This document shows positions 34,361-42,197 of a stretch of DNA of 64,000 nt, in pieces; the stretch's first letter is position 1, and every line of letters begins with the position of its first letter. The DNA lies in contig DAOLIT010000014.1 in assembly GCA_035328405.1 (NCBI GenBank), forward strand, positions 1 through 64,000, read 5' to 3'. The position numbers and the translations under genes were made by a program. This DNA is from JAEUKA01 sp035328405 (GTDB taxonomy: Bacteria; Myxococcota_A; Polyangia; Palsa-1104; JAEUJZ01). Below the pieces are notes generated by a model. That model did not search any database and was not told where the DNA came from. It saw nothing but the letters and a program-made list of their open reading frames with translations.

Positions 34361-34760
34361 AAAACCCCAACCTTCAGGGAGGTCAGTCCGGGTTTCCGTG
34401 ATGGTTTGGTCAACTGACCTGGAAGAAGGTCGCNNNNNNNNNNNNNNNNNNNNNNNNNNNNNNNNNNNNNNNNNNNNNNNNNNNNNNNNNNNNNNNNNNN
34501 NNNNNNNNNNNNNNNNNNNNNNNNNNNNNNNNNGTTTCCGTGATGGTTTGGTCAACTGACCTGGAAGAAGGTCGCGGTTTCTGCGCGGAAAACCCCAACC
34601 TTCAGAGAGGTCAGTCCGGGTTTCCGTGATGGTTTGGTCAACTGACCTGGAAGAAGGTCGCGGTTTCTGCGCGGGAAACCCCAACCTTCAGAGAGGTCAG
34701 TCCGGGTTTCCGTGATGGTTTGGTCAATCGACCTGGATGAAGGCCGCCCATGGCGCGCGG
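34361..34760. repeat. 86-bp tandem repeat array interrupted by an assembly gap
   Basis: An 86-base unit beginning AAAACCCCAACCTTCAG recurs at 34361, 34589 and 34675; a fragment of another copy follows the gap at 34534, and a decayed start appears at 34761. Each unit contains AGGTCAGT, later followed by GGTCAACTGACC, so inverted GGTCA half-sites can pair (for example 34608-34615 with 34641-34648). Because 86 is not a multiple of three, the array cannot keep one reading frame, and I call it non-coding. The true copy number is hidden by the gap. The whole 588-base region 34280-34867 has no gene. Confidence 0.85.
34434..34533. other. Assembly gap of 100 N inside the 86-bp array
   Basis: Exactly 100 undetermined bases, a size typical of a placeholder for unknown length. 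Both flanks are the same 86-bp repeat, so the assembler probably failed to cross the array. Confidence 0.98.
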
Positions 34761-34818
34761 AACCCCCAACCGACCTTCCTGCAGATCCCGAAAACCGCGA
34801 CTTTTGGCGTTTGGGCTC

Positions 34819-34840
34819 CAATGTTCCACGTGGAACATTG
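34819..34840. promoter_or_regulatory. parS-type centromere site (ParB-binding palindrome)
   Basis: A perfect 22-bp palindrome whose 16-base core at 34822-34837, TGTTCCACGTGGAACA, matches the bacterial chromosomal parS consensus (TGTTNCACGTGNAACA) at every defined position, in the GC-rich form known from Myxococcus. A ParB/Noc-family CTP-dependent clamp would load here to segregate the chromosome. It lies in the non-coding region between the 86-bp array and the 3' end of the first LRR gene. parA and parB are not in the window. The match is direct; ParB binding is inferred. Confidence 0.85.
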
Positions 34841-34867
34841 AGGTGTGGGAAGTGTGTGGCGTGTGGG

Positions 34868-35977
34868 CTACTGGGGTTTGTGGCGGTGGAGTTTGAAGCG
34901 GATGCCGTTGGCTTCGCCGTCTAGGCTTTCGACGACAAACTCGACGGGTCGGTACTTGCCGTACTTCGATCCGGTGAGCTGCCGGATGTCGCCCACGGCT
35001 TTGCCGGGCTTTCCGGCGGTCGCTTCTGCGTAGACAAAGCCGAGCCGGCGGCCCAAGAAGCGGCTCGGGTCGGGAAGAGAACTTTTCAAGTAGCCGCGCA
35101 CCTTGCCCTTGTCGGTTTCGAGTTCGAGTTCGACGTTGGACCCACGGAAAAAGCCGGTGGTGGGAATGCCAAACACGCGGCCAGCGCCGCGCAAGGATTC
35201 GACGGAACCTTCGACCAGCCAGGAATCGCCGTCTTGCAAAACGCCTTTGTGGGCGAGGCCTTTGATTTCGCCGTCGGGTTTGGGCTCGTCGTCTACCCAA
35301 TTCTCGGGGGGTTTCGCGGGGGCGGGCGGCGGCGCGTCCTTTTTGATTTGCCATGCTGCGGGCTTGGGCTCGGGCAGTGCGCTGACCTCGGTTCCGGTCA
35401 GGTCGAGGTCGCGCAAGGAGGGAAGTTTGGTCAGCGCGGCGAGGTCGCGGACTGGATTGCCTTTGAGGGAAAGCTCGCGCAATTGCGGCAGGTCGCGCAA
35501 TTCTTCGACGGATTCGAGCCCGCAGTGCTCGATGGTGAGCAGGCCCAGCGCCGGATGTCCCGCAAGACCGGCGAACGAGCCGACTTTGGTCCGACTCACA
35601 TTCAAAACAAAGAGCGTCGAAAGCTGCGTCACGCCGTCGAGCGATTCCAGCGTGGTGCCGTCCAGCCACAAGGCTTTGAGGCCTTTGAATTTCGCAAAGG
35701 GCGCAAAACTTTTGATCGGCGCATCGGCGACGCGCAGCTCGACGACGTGCCCGCCTTCGATCGCAACGGCTCGCGGGCAATTGGCCAACAGACCGATGCC
35801 CACAGACTTGAAATCGGTCTTGGAAAAACCGCCCTCTGCTGCAATCGCATCCAGCGCAGCCCCTTCTTCGGCTGGCAAAGACTTGAGCGCATCTTCCAGG
35901 GAAGGAGGCTTGCTCAGAAACACCCAGATCACCACAAGCAAAAGCAAAACACCGACGGCAATCGCTGCATTCTTCAT
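34868..35977 (-). CDS. Membrane-anchored leucine-rich-repeat protein, copy 1 of the duplicated module
   Basis: A 369-residue protein with an N-terminal transmembrane anchor (AAIAVGVLLLLVVIWVFL) and no lipobox Cys. LRR units lie at about residues 85-225 (LKALWLDGTTLESLDGVTQL, LRELSLKGNPVRDLAALTKL, LRDLDLTGTEVSAL). A Pro-rich hinge and a conserved C-terminal domain follow, containing SLRGAGRVFGIP, KGKVRGYLKSSL and ending ESLDGEANGIRFKL. The second copy at 38471-39532 shares this layout and the C-terminal pattern. ATG 35977 is chosen because it directly precedes the anchor helix. The gene is divergent from the EF-hand gene, with 200 bases between starts; its 3' end is 27 bases from the parS palindrome. 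Role unknown; ligand or protein binding outside the cytoplasm is expected of LRRs. Confidence 0.82.
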   Translation of the reverse strand: MKNAAIAVGVLLLLVVIWVFLSKPPSLEDALKSLPAEEGAALDAIAAEGGFSKTDFKSVGIGLLANCPRAVAIEGGHVVELRVADAPIKSFAPFAKFKGLKALWLDGTTLESLDGVTQLSTLFVLNVSRTKVGSFAGLAGHPALGLLTIEHCGLESVEELRDLPQLRELSLKGNPVRDLAALTKLPSLRDLDLTGTEVSALPEPKPAAWQIKKDAPPPAPAKPPENWVDDEPKPDGEIKGLAHKGVLQDGDSWLVEGSVESLRGAGRVFGIPTTGFFRGSNVELELETDKGKVRGYLKSSLPDPSRFLGRRLGFVYAEATAGKPGKAVGDIRQLTGSKYGKYRPVEFVVESLDGEANGIRFKLHRHKPQ

Positions 35978-36177
35978 GTGCAACAGACTACCACCGCCGA
36001 CCCATTTTGGGGAAACGGAACAAGAGACGGCGTTTTTCAGCTCTTTTCTAAGGAAGACCTCGACTGATCGGCATGACCGCCTCAACTACCTTGTTTGTTT
36101 GGATCTTTTCGGTCGTCGCAACGACCGGCTGTTTTCTGTCGAGAAATGAAACAGCCGACCAACTTTGGGGGAACTCC

Positions 36178-38439
36178 GTGAGCGACCAGACGCAGACGCA
36201 ACCACCGACTTCTACATCCTCGCCTTACAACAGCTACTCCATCACTGGAGAGAAAAAGAACGAGGGAGGCGAGTATCAAAACTGGACCGGATGGGGAAGT
36301 GGATACGGCAATCGCAAAGACGATACGCCGCAAGCCGACGAAAACGATCCCAGCAAAGCGCCTGAAGTCGCCAACTCCAAAATGGGCATGCCGAGCGTGG
36401 GTCTGGTCGATTTGTCGGGCGTACCGTACCTGCAAAAAGGGCCAGACAACGGTTTTTACGACGACATTCAGTACGGTGCTTCGCCGTGGCAGACCAAGGG
36501 ATTTGAAGGCAGCTACGGAAAGGACGGCGCGGATCTGAGTTTCTGGAGCGGGTCTGCCGCCGCCGGTGCCAAGCGTCAAGTCGGCCTGCGCGGGAGCACC
36601 GAAGGTACCGATCGCTTCGGAAATGAATACTCCGCCAGCGGAGATGTGTACGCCGGTGCCGAAGCCGGTGCGGGCGTCGATGCCAGTTTGACCAACAAAG
36701 GCTTCAATGCGTCCGCCAAAGCAGGGGCCGGTTTTGGCGTGGGGGCCAACGGCGATGCAGACGTCAAGCGGGACTTGCGCACCCAGTCCATGATCGACGC
36801 GGGCGTCGAGGATTTTAATGCCGGCGCGGGCGTTCATGGAGACGTGTGGGCGGGCGCCAAAGCCACGGCGGACGGCCAGATCGGTTTGTCCACAGACTTC
36901 ATCGGGGCCAAAGGCGGCGTTCGCGCCATGGCCGGGGCGGAAGCCAACGCGGACATTCACGGGAATTTGGGACCGCTCGCGGGCAAGGCGGGCGTATCGG
37001 GCATCGCAGGCATCGGTTTCGAGGCCTCGGGCAGCATTTCGATCGAGGACTGGAAACTGCACATCGGCGGCAAGCTCGGCGCGGCCCTGGGGTTGGGCGG
37101 TTCGGTCGAGCTCGATGCAACGCTGGACCTGAAACAAACCTACGAATTGGCCAAGTGGGCGGGCAAACAAATCCACAACGGCCTCGATCGAGACGGGGAC
37201 GGCTCGCTGTCGTTGCAAGACGCGGCGCTGGGAGTGGGCCAACTGGCGCAGGGCGGCGCAAATCTGATCGACAAGGGCTGGGACGGCGCACAGAAACTGC
37301 TGGACGGCGACAAAGACGGCAAGTTCAGCATGAACGACGTTCGCATTCGGGCCAACCAAGCCAAAGATTGGCTCGGCAACAAAGCAGGCATGGCGAAGGA
37401 ATGGGCCGGGGACCAACTGGACGCGGCAGGCAAGGCGCTGCACAACGCGGCAGATCGGGATGGGGACGGGAAGCTCGGGTTTGGCGACTTGGTGGCAGGA
37501 GCGACACAGGCCAAAGAATTTGCCAAAGAGAAGCTCAGCGACGCTGGTCAAGCGATCGGGAACGCCAAAGATTGGGCAGTGGAAAAAGGGAAGCAAGCGG
37601 GCCAGTGGCTGAAGAAATCCGCCGATCGAGACGGAGACGGCAAGCTTGGTTTGGGGGATGTGTTTACTGGCATCCACGAGGTCAAAGACTTCGCTGGTCA
37701 GAAAATCGACCAAGCTGGCAAGGCGATGGGTGCGGCGAAGGATTGGGCTGTGGACAAGGCGGGAGATGCCAAAGATTGGCTCTTGGAAAAGGCGAGCAAC
37801 GCGGGCAAGTCTCTGCACAACGCGGCGGACCGAGATGGGGACGGGAAGCTTGGGTTCAACGATTTGGTGGCCGGGATGCAGCAGGCCAAAGGCTGGGCCA
37901 AAGAGAAAGCCGGGCAGGCCGGGGAAGCGCTGCACAACGCCAAAGATTGGGCGATGGACAAGGCAGGAGCGGCCAAAGATTGGGCGCTGGACAAAGCTGG
38001 AGCGGCCAAAGAGGCGTTGCACAACGCAGCGGACCGAGATGGGGATGGGAAGCTGAGCTTCAAAGATGTGGTGGCTGGTGCGGGGCAAGCCAAGGAGTGG
38101 GCGAAGGAGAAGGCTGGGGCGGCCAAGCAGTGGGTGGGAGACAAAGCAACGCAGGCCAAAGAAGCGTTGCACAACGCGGCGGACCGAGACGGAGACGGCA
38201 AGGTAGGGTGGAGCGATGTGAAAGCGGGAGTGGGTCAGGCCAAAGACTGGGCGAAGGAAAAAGCGGGTCAGGCCGGAAAAGCGATCAGCAACGCCAAGGA
38301 TTGGGTTGGAGAGAAAGCGTCGAGCGCGTGGGGAAGCGTCAAGAGCGCGGGCTCAACGTTGGCCAAAGGAGTGGGCGGCGCAGTCGATACGGTGAAGAAC
38401 ACCGCAGGCAAAGTGAAAAACTTCTTCGGCGGCTGGTAG
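36178..38439 (+). CDS. Seven-EF-hand, LEA-like helical-repeat protein, copy 1
   Basis: A 753-residue protein of two halves. Residues 1 to about 330 are Gly/Ala-rich with alternating small and polar residues (YAGAEAGAGVDASL), then HIGGKLGAALGLGGSVELDATLDL. From residue 337 there are seven single EF-hand loops, such as DRDGDGKLGFGD, starting at about 337, 376, 426, 483, 551, 619 and 669. All calcium-ligand positions are kept. Between them are amphipathic Ala/Lys/Trp segments (NAKDWAxEKxxxA) like LEA or apolipoprotein helices. The end is GKVKNFFGGW. GTG 36178 is chosen: GGGGGA lies six bases upstream and the context parallels copy 2. An in-frame ATG at 36073 would add a weak lipoprotein-like leader. 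No secretion signal otherwise. Function unknown; calcium binding is likely. Confidence 0.78.
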   Translation: MSDQTQTQPPTSTSSPYNSYSITGEKKNEGGEYQNWTGWGSGYGNRKDDTPQADENDPSKAPEVANSKMGMPSVGLVDLSGVPYLQKGPDNGFYDDIQYGASPWQTKGFEGSYGKDGADLSFWSGSAAAGAKRQVGLRGSTEGTDRFGNEYSASGDVYAGAEAGAGVDASLTNKGFNASAKAGAGFGVGANGDADVKRDLRTQSMIDAGVEDFNAGAGVHGDVWAGAKATADGQIGLSTDFIGAKGGVRAMAGAEANADIHGNLGPLAGKAGVSGIAGIGFEASGSISIEDWKLHIGGKLGAALGLGGSVELDATLDLKQTYELAKWAGKQIHNGLDRDGDGSLSLQDAALGVGQLAQGGANLIDKGWDGAQKLLDGDKDGKFSMNDVRIRANQAKDWLGNKAGMAKEWAGDQLDAAGKALHNAADRDGDGKLGFGDLVAGATQAKEFAKEKLSDAGQAIGNAKDWAVEKGKQAGQWLKKSADRDGDGKLGLGDVFTGIHEVKDFAGQKIDQAGKAMGAAKDWAVDKAGDAKDWLLEKASNAGKSLHNAADRDGDGKLGFNDLVAGMQQAKGWAKEKAGQAGEALHNAKDWAMDKAGAAKDWALDKAGAAKEALHNAADRDGDGKLSFKDVVAGAGQAKEWAKEKAGAAKQWVGDKATQAKEALHNAADRDGDGKVGWSDVKAGVGQAKDWAKEKAGQAGKAISNAKDWVGEKASSAWGSVKSAGSTLAKGVGGAVDTVKNTAGKVKNFFGGW
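37171..38439 (+). repeat. 1.27-kb segment identical to 40729-41997 (copy A)
   Basis: From ATCCACAACGGCCTCGATCG to the TAG stop, this 1269-base segment appears identical to the one 3558 bases downstream. Translations in all compared frames of both strands also agree. Upstream of it the two genes are clearly diverged, apart from short identical islands (for example 37051-37103). Downstream, similarity stops right after the stop codon. Confidence 0.85.
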
Positions 38440-38470
38440 AAGAAGAGCTACGGCTCTGGACGGGAACTCC

Positions 38471-39532
38471 CTACTTGGAAGCAATCGGCAAAAGTCGGTA
38501 TTTGATGCCAGTCGCCTCGCCGTCGAGGCTCTCCAAAATGACATGGTAACTTTGCTCCATACCATTGGTTCCGGCACCATCGCCCGGCATGGTGCCTTCG
38601 ACTCTGCCGGGCTTGCCGGGAGAGGCTTCGCAGAAGGCATAGCCAGGTCTTTGTCGCCATGCACTTCCGGGCACCAAAAGTGCCTTTTGGATGTACCCGC
38701 GAACGCGGCCACTCGACACCTCGACTTCCAACGCAGCAGAAACGCCGCGCATGCCGTCTTCTCCCGGGATTCGCGAGTACCGGACCGCACCGCGCAAGCT
38801 TTGGGCTTCGCCTGTGACTTTCCAACTGTTGCCATTGGAAATCACCCCTGACTCGCGGCTGCCCTGCGATTTGCCATCTTGTGCGGGCGGTTTCTCGACC
38901 CAAAAGTCTGGAATGGGCAACGGGGCCGCAGGTGCCTGGGGGTTTTGTTTGGGCATGTCGGAGGTCACTTTCCACCGTTCTGGCATACCAGCGGGAAGCT
39001 CCTTGAGTGGATTGCCCGTCAAGGTGACTTCTTCGAGTGCGGGCAAGGCGAGAAGCGGTGAGATGTCTGACAACTGGTTGTTGCTCAAGTCTAGCTTTGT
39101 GAGAGCGGGCAGATCTTGCAGCTCTGCAACGGAGGTCAAACCGCAGCGGCTCAAAACAAGCCCGCGCAAGGACTTCAATTGACCCAGCGGGCGCAACGAC
39201 GCAGGTTGCGCGCCATCCAGCCACAACGCGCGCAGGGAAGGCAGTTTGGCCAAGGAATCGAGCTGTTTGAGACCGGTGTCTGCAAGCCGAAGCTCGACAA
39301 CGTGTCCATTTTGCACAGCCACGGCTTTGGGGTGGTACTTCAAGACGCCTGGGGCGACGGGTTTTAACGTATCGAGTGTGACTTGGGCTGCTGCCGCCAC
39401 CGCCTCAAGGGAGGCGCGTTCCTCAGCGGGAAGCGTGTCCAACTCTTGGTCCAGGGTCACTTTTTTACAGCCCACCCAGACGAAGGCCGCTCCCAACAAC
39501 AAGACGCCAGCAGAGAACACCAGATATTTCAT
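38471..39532 (-). CDS. Leucine-rich-repeat lipoprotein, copy 2 of the duplicated module
   Basis: A 353-residue paralogue of the LRR protein at 34868-35977. The N terminus MKYLVFSAGVLLLGAAFVWVGC is a lipoprotein signal with Cys at about 22, where copy 1 has a plain membrane anchor. Next comes a shared stretch (LDTLPAEERASLEAVAAAA), then LRRs at about 75-205 (LRALWLDGAQPASLRPLGQL, LTKLDLSNNQLSDISPLLAL). A Pro-rich hinge and the same C-terminal domain follow, with SLRGAVRYSRIP, GRVRGYIQKALL and ESLDGEATGIKYRL. It is convergent with EF-hand copy 1 (31 bases between stops) and divergent from EF-hand copy 2 (167 bases between starts). Sequence divergence from copy 1 is high, so the duplication itself is old. 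Confidence 0.85.
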   Translation of the reverse strand: MKYLVFSAGVLLLGAAFVWVGCKKVTLDQELDTLPAEERASLEAVAAAAQVTLDTLKPVAPGVLKYHPKAVAVQNGHVVELRLADTGLKQLDSLAKLPSLRALWLDGAQPASLRPLGQLKSLRGLVLSRCGLTSVAELQDLPALTKLDLSNNQLSDISPLLALPALEEVTLTGNPLKELPAGMPERWKVTSDMPKQNPQAPAAPLPIPDFWVEKPPAQDGKSQGSRESGVISNGNSWKVTGEAQSLRGAVRYSRIPGEDGMRGVSAALEVEVSSGRVRGYIQKALLVPGSAWRQRPGYAFCEASPGKPGRVEGTMPGDGAGTNGMEQSYHVILESLDGEATGIKYRLLPIASK

Positions 39533-39699
39533 GCCCCGATGCTATCAGATCAAAGGGGGGTCTCTGGAGGTTTGCGGTCCATGTCCCGAACCGTGCCATA
39601 CACCCCCAACTGCCGAAGCTGTATTGGGTGGGGTCAGGGAACCACATCGAAACTTTTTGGAGGCCAAGCGGACAACTTCAACAGCAGGGGGAAGTATCC

Positions 39700-41997
39700 A
39701 TGGGTGACTTTGATCAGGACGAGGACGTGGGTGGCGGGTCCGCATTTGGCGGTCTTTCTGATCCACAAAACCACTACGACATTTCCGGTCTGGACAAGAG
39801 CCAAGGGGGCTACATGCCCAGCTATCAAAGCTGGGATGCCTGGGGTGTTGGCGCTGGAAACCGGAAGTCAGATACGCCTCAGATCGATCCGAAAAAGCCC
39901 AACGAACCGGGCGTGGTCAAAAACGCAACGATGGGCGCTCCGAGCATCGACCAAGTGAACTTGTCGGCGCTCAAACCGGACAAAGAGCACCAGGGACCAG
40001 ACAACGGCTTTTACAACGAATCCGTGGCGGGCACGGTTCCATGGAAAAGCGGCCTGGGCTCGGGGAAATACAACAAAGACGGCACGAGCGCAGACCTGTG
40101 GAGCGGTTCGGCGGTCACGGGGGCGAAGTGGCAAGCCGGCTTGCGAGGCAAGACCTCTGCCGAAGGCGAATACGGCAGAGCCGATGCGTCGGGCGATCTG
40201 TATGCGAACGCGGAAGCGGGGGCGGGCGTCAACGCCAAGATGACCTCGACCGGCGTGGAGGCGGGTGCGCAGGCCAGTGCTCGTGCTGGCGTCGGCGCCC
40301 GCGGAGATGCTGATTTGACGAGTGCAGACCTTTCGGGCCTGTTTGGAATGCAAGGCGATCTCAGCAAGCCGCTGACAGTGGGCGCAGGTGCCCATGCAGA
40401 CGGTTTCGCGGGGGTGAAGCTTGGGGCCGGTGTGAAAGCAGGCATTGGGGAAAAATTCACAGGGATCGAAGGCAAGATCGGCGGTTTTGCGGGCGCGGAA
40501 GGCAGCGCCGACGTTCATGCCAACTTGGGACCCCTCAAAGGCAAAGCCGGTGTTTCGGGCATCGCAGGCATCGGTTTCGAGGCATCAGGCGGAATCTCCC
40601 TGGAAGACTGGAAACTGCACATCGGCGGCAAGCTCGGCGCGGCCCTGGGGTTGGGCGGCTCGGTGTCGTTCGATGCGACGCTCGACCTGAAGCAAACCTA
40701 TGAAATGGCCAAGTCGATCGGAAAGAAGATCCACAACGGCCTCGATCGAGACGGGGACGGCTCGCTGTCGTTGCAAGACGCGGCGCTGGGAGTGGGCCAA
40801 CTGGCGCAGGGCGGCGCAAATCTGATCGACAAGGGCTGGGACGGCGCACAGAAACTGCTGGACGGCGACAAAGACGGCAAGTTCAGCATGAACGACGTTC
40901 GCATTCGGGCCAACCAAGCCAAAGATTGGCTCGGCAACAAAGCAGGCATGGCGAAGGAATGGGCCGGGGACCAACTGGACGCGGCAGGCAAGGCGCTGCA
41001 CAACGCGGCAGATCGGGATGGGGACGGGAAGCTCGGGTTTGGCGACTTGGTGGCAGGAGCGACACAGGCCAAAGAATTTGCCAAAGAGAAGCTCAGCGAC
41101 GCTGGTCAAGCGATCGGGAACGCCAAAGATTGGGCAGTGGAAAAAGGGAAGCAAGCGGGCCAGTGGCTGAAGAAATCCGCCGATCGAGACGGAGACGGCA
41201 AGCTTGGTTTGGGGGATGTGTTTACTGGCATCCACGAGGTCAAAGACTTCGCTGGTCAGAAAATCGACCAAGCTGGCAAGGCGATGGGTGCGGCGAAGGA
41301 TTGGGCTGTGGACAAGGCGGGAGATGCCAAAGATTGGCTCTTGGAAAAGGCGAGCAACGCGGGCAAGTCTCTGCACAACGCGGCGGACCGAGATGGGGAC
41401 GGGAAGCTTGGGTTCAACGATTTGGTGGCCGGGATGCAGCAGGCCAAAGGCTGGGCCAAAGAGAAAGCCGGGCAGGCCGGGGAAGCGCTGCACAACGCCA
41501 AAGATTGGGCGATGGACAAGGCAGGAGCGGCCAAAGATTGGGCGCTGGACAAAGCTGGAGCGGCCAAAGAGGCGTTGCACAACGCAGCGGACCGAGATGG
41601 GGATGGGAAGCTGAGCTTCAAAGATGTGGTGGCTGGTGCGGGGCAAGCCAAGGAGTGGGCGAAGGAGAAGGCTGGGGCGGCCAAGCAGTGGGTGGGAGAC
41701 AAAGCAACGCAGGCCAAAGAAGCGTTGCACAACGCGGCGGACCGAGACGGAGACGGCAAGGTAGGGTGGAGCGATGTGAAAGCGGGAGTGGGTCAGGCCA
41801 AAGACTGGGCGAAGGAAAAAGCGGGTCAGGCCGGAAAAGCGATCAGCAACGCCAAGGATTGGGTTGGAGAGAAAGCGTCGAGCGCGTGGGGAAGCGTCAA
41901 GAGCGCGGGCTCAACGTTGGCCAAAGGAGTGGGCGGCGCAGTCGATACGGTGAAGAACACCGCAGGCAAAGTGAAAAACTTCTTCGGCGGCTGGTAG
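39700..41997 (+). CDS. Seven-EF-hand, LEA-like helical-repeat protein, copy 2
   Basis: A 765-residue paralogue of the protein at 36178-38439. It begins MGDFDQDEDVGGGSAFGG with no signal peptide, and AGGGGGA lies about seven bases before the ATG at 39700. The N-terminal half aligns with copy 1 around recognisable islands (GNRKSDTPQ, GPDNGFY, LWSGSAVTGAK, GKAGVSGIAGIGFEASG) but is otherwise strongly diverged. The C-terminal part from about residue 344, with seven EF-hand loops beginning at 349 and ending near 692, is identical to copy 1. Both therefore keep the same calcium-binding/helical tail behind different heads. This is a pattern seen in variable-head effector or surface-protein families, but no toxin or adhesin motif is identified. 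Followed by a stem-loop at 42027. Confidence 0.8.
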   Translation: MGDFDQDEDVGGGSAFGGLSDPQNHYDISGLDKSQGGYMPSYQSWDAWGVGAGNRKSDTPQIDPKKPNEPGVVKNATMGAPSIDQVNLSALKPDKEHQGPDNGFYNESVAGTVPWKSGLGSGKYNKDGTSADLWSGSAVTGAKWQAGLRGKTSAEGEYGRADASGDLYANAEAGAGVNAKMTSTGVEAGAQASARAGVGARGDADLTSADLSGLFGMQGDLSKPLTVGAGAHADGFAGVKLGAGVKAGIGEKFTGIEGKIGGFAGAEGSADVHANLGPLKGKAGVSGIAGIGFEASGGISLEDWKLHIGGKLGAALGLGGSVSFDATLDLKQTYEMAKSIGKKIHNGLDRDGDGSLSLQDAALGVGQLAQGGANLIDKGWDGAQKLLDGDKDGKFSMNDVRIRANQAKDWLGNKAGMAKEWAGDQLDAAGKALHNAADRDGDGKLGFGDLVAGATQAKEFAKEKLSDAGQAIGNAKDWAVEKGKQAGQWLKKSADRDGDGKLGLGDVFTGIHEVKDFAGQKIDQAGKAMGAAKDWAVDKAGDAKDWLLEKASNAGKSLHNAADRDGDGKLGFNDLVAGMQQAKGWAKEKAGQAGEALHNAKDWAMDKAGAAKDWALDKAGAAKEALHNAADRDGDGKLSFKDVVAGAGQAKEWAKEKAGAAKQWVGDKATQAKEALHNAADRDGDGKVGWSDVKAGVGQAKDWAKEKAGQAGKAISNAKDWVGEKASSAWGSVKSAGSTLAKGVGGAVDTVKNTAGKVKNFFGGW
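40729..41997 (+). repeat. 1.27-kb segment identical to 37171-38439 (copy B)
   Basis: Second member of the identical pair, on the same strand, offset by 3558 bases. The offset is close to the length of one LRR plus EF-hand module, as expected for tandem duplication followed by homogenisation of the 3' halves. Confidence 0.85.
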
Positions 41998-42026
41998 TGC
42001 CTACCCTGACATACACACTGGCGTCT

Positions 42027-42045
42027 CCGCTCACGTTCTGAGCGG
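42027..42045 (+). terminator. Stem-loop after the second EF-hand gene
   Basis: A perfect 7-bp stem, CCGCTCA/TGAGCGG, with loop CGTTC lies 30 bases past the stop and is followed by pyrimidine-rich CCTTTCCCTTCC. It lacks a clean T run, so an intrinsic terminator is possible but not certain. No equivalent follows the first EF-hand gene. Confidence 0.42.
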
Positions 42046-42197
42046 CCTTTCCCTTCCGCGCTTTCCTTCCCAACAAGTTTTTTCCTTCAGGACTTGCTCC
42101 CATCGGCTCGCGTTTGCCAAGGTTGTTTCTTCGGGTCACGACAAAAACAAGGCCCGAACAAACCAGCTCGCTGTGTTGCCGAAAGGATGCTGCTGCG

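Noticed and set aside
34552..34821. Minus-strand reading frame through the 86-bp array
   Set aside because: The unit length is not a multiple of three, so successive copies are read in different frames; no conserved protein can result.
36073..36177. Upstream in-frame ATG giving EF-hand copy 1 a lipoprotein-like leader ending VVATTGC
   Set aside because: The leader lacks a basic N terminus, its ribosome site is 18 bases away, and copy 2 has no counterpart; the GTG at 36178 has a good ribosome site. It remains a minor alternative.
36082..38172. 696-residue antisense frame opposite EF-hand copy 1, and its twin at 40585-41730
   Set aside because: They result from the periodic codon pattern of the EF-hand repeats; products are simple repeats of the reverse strand.
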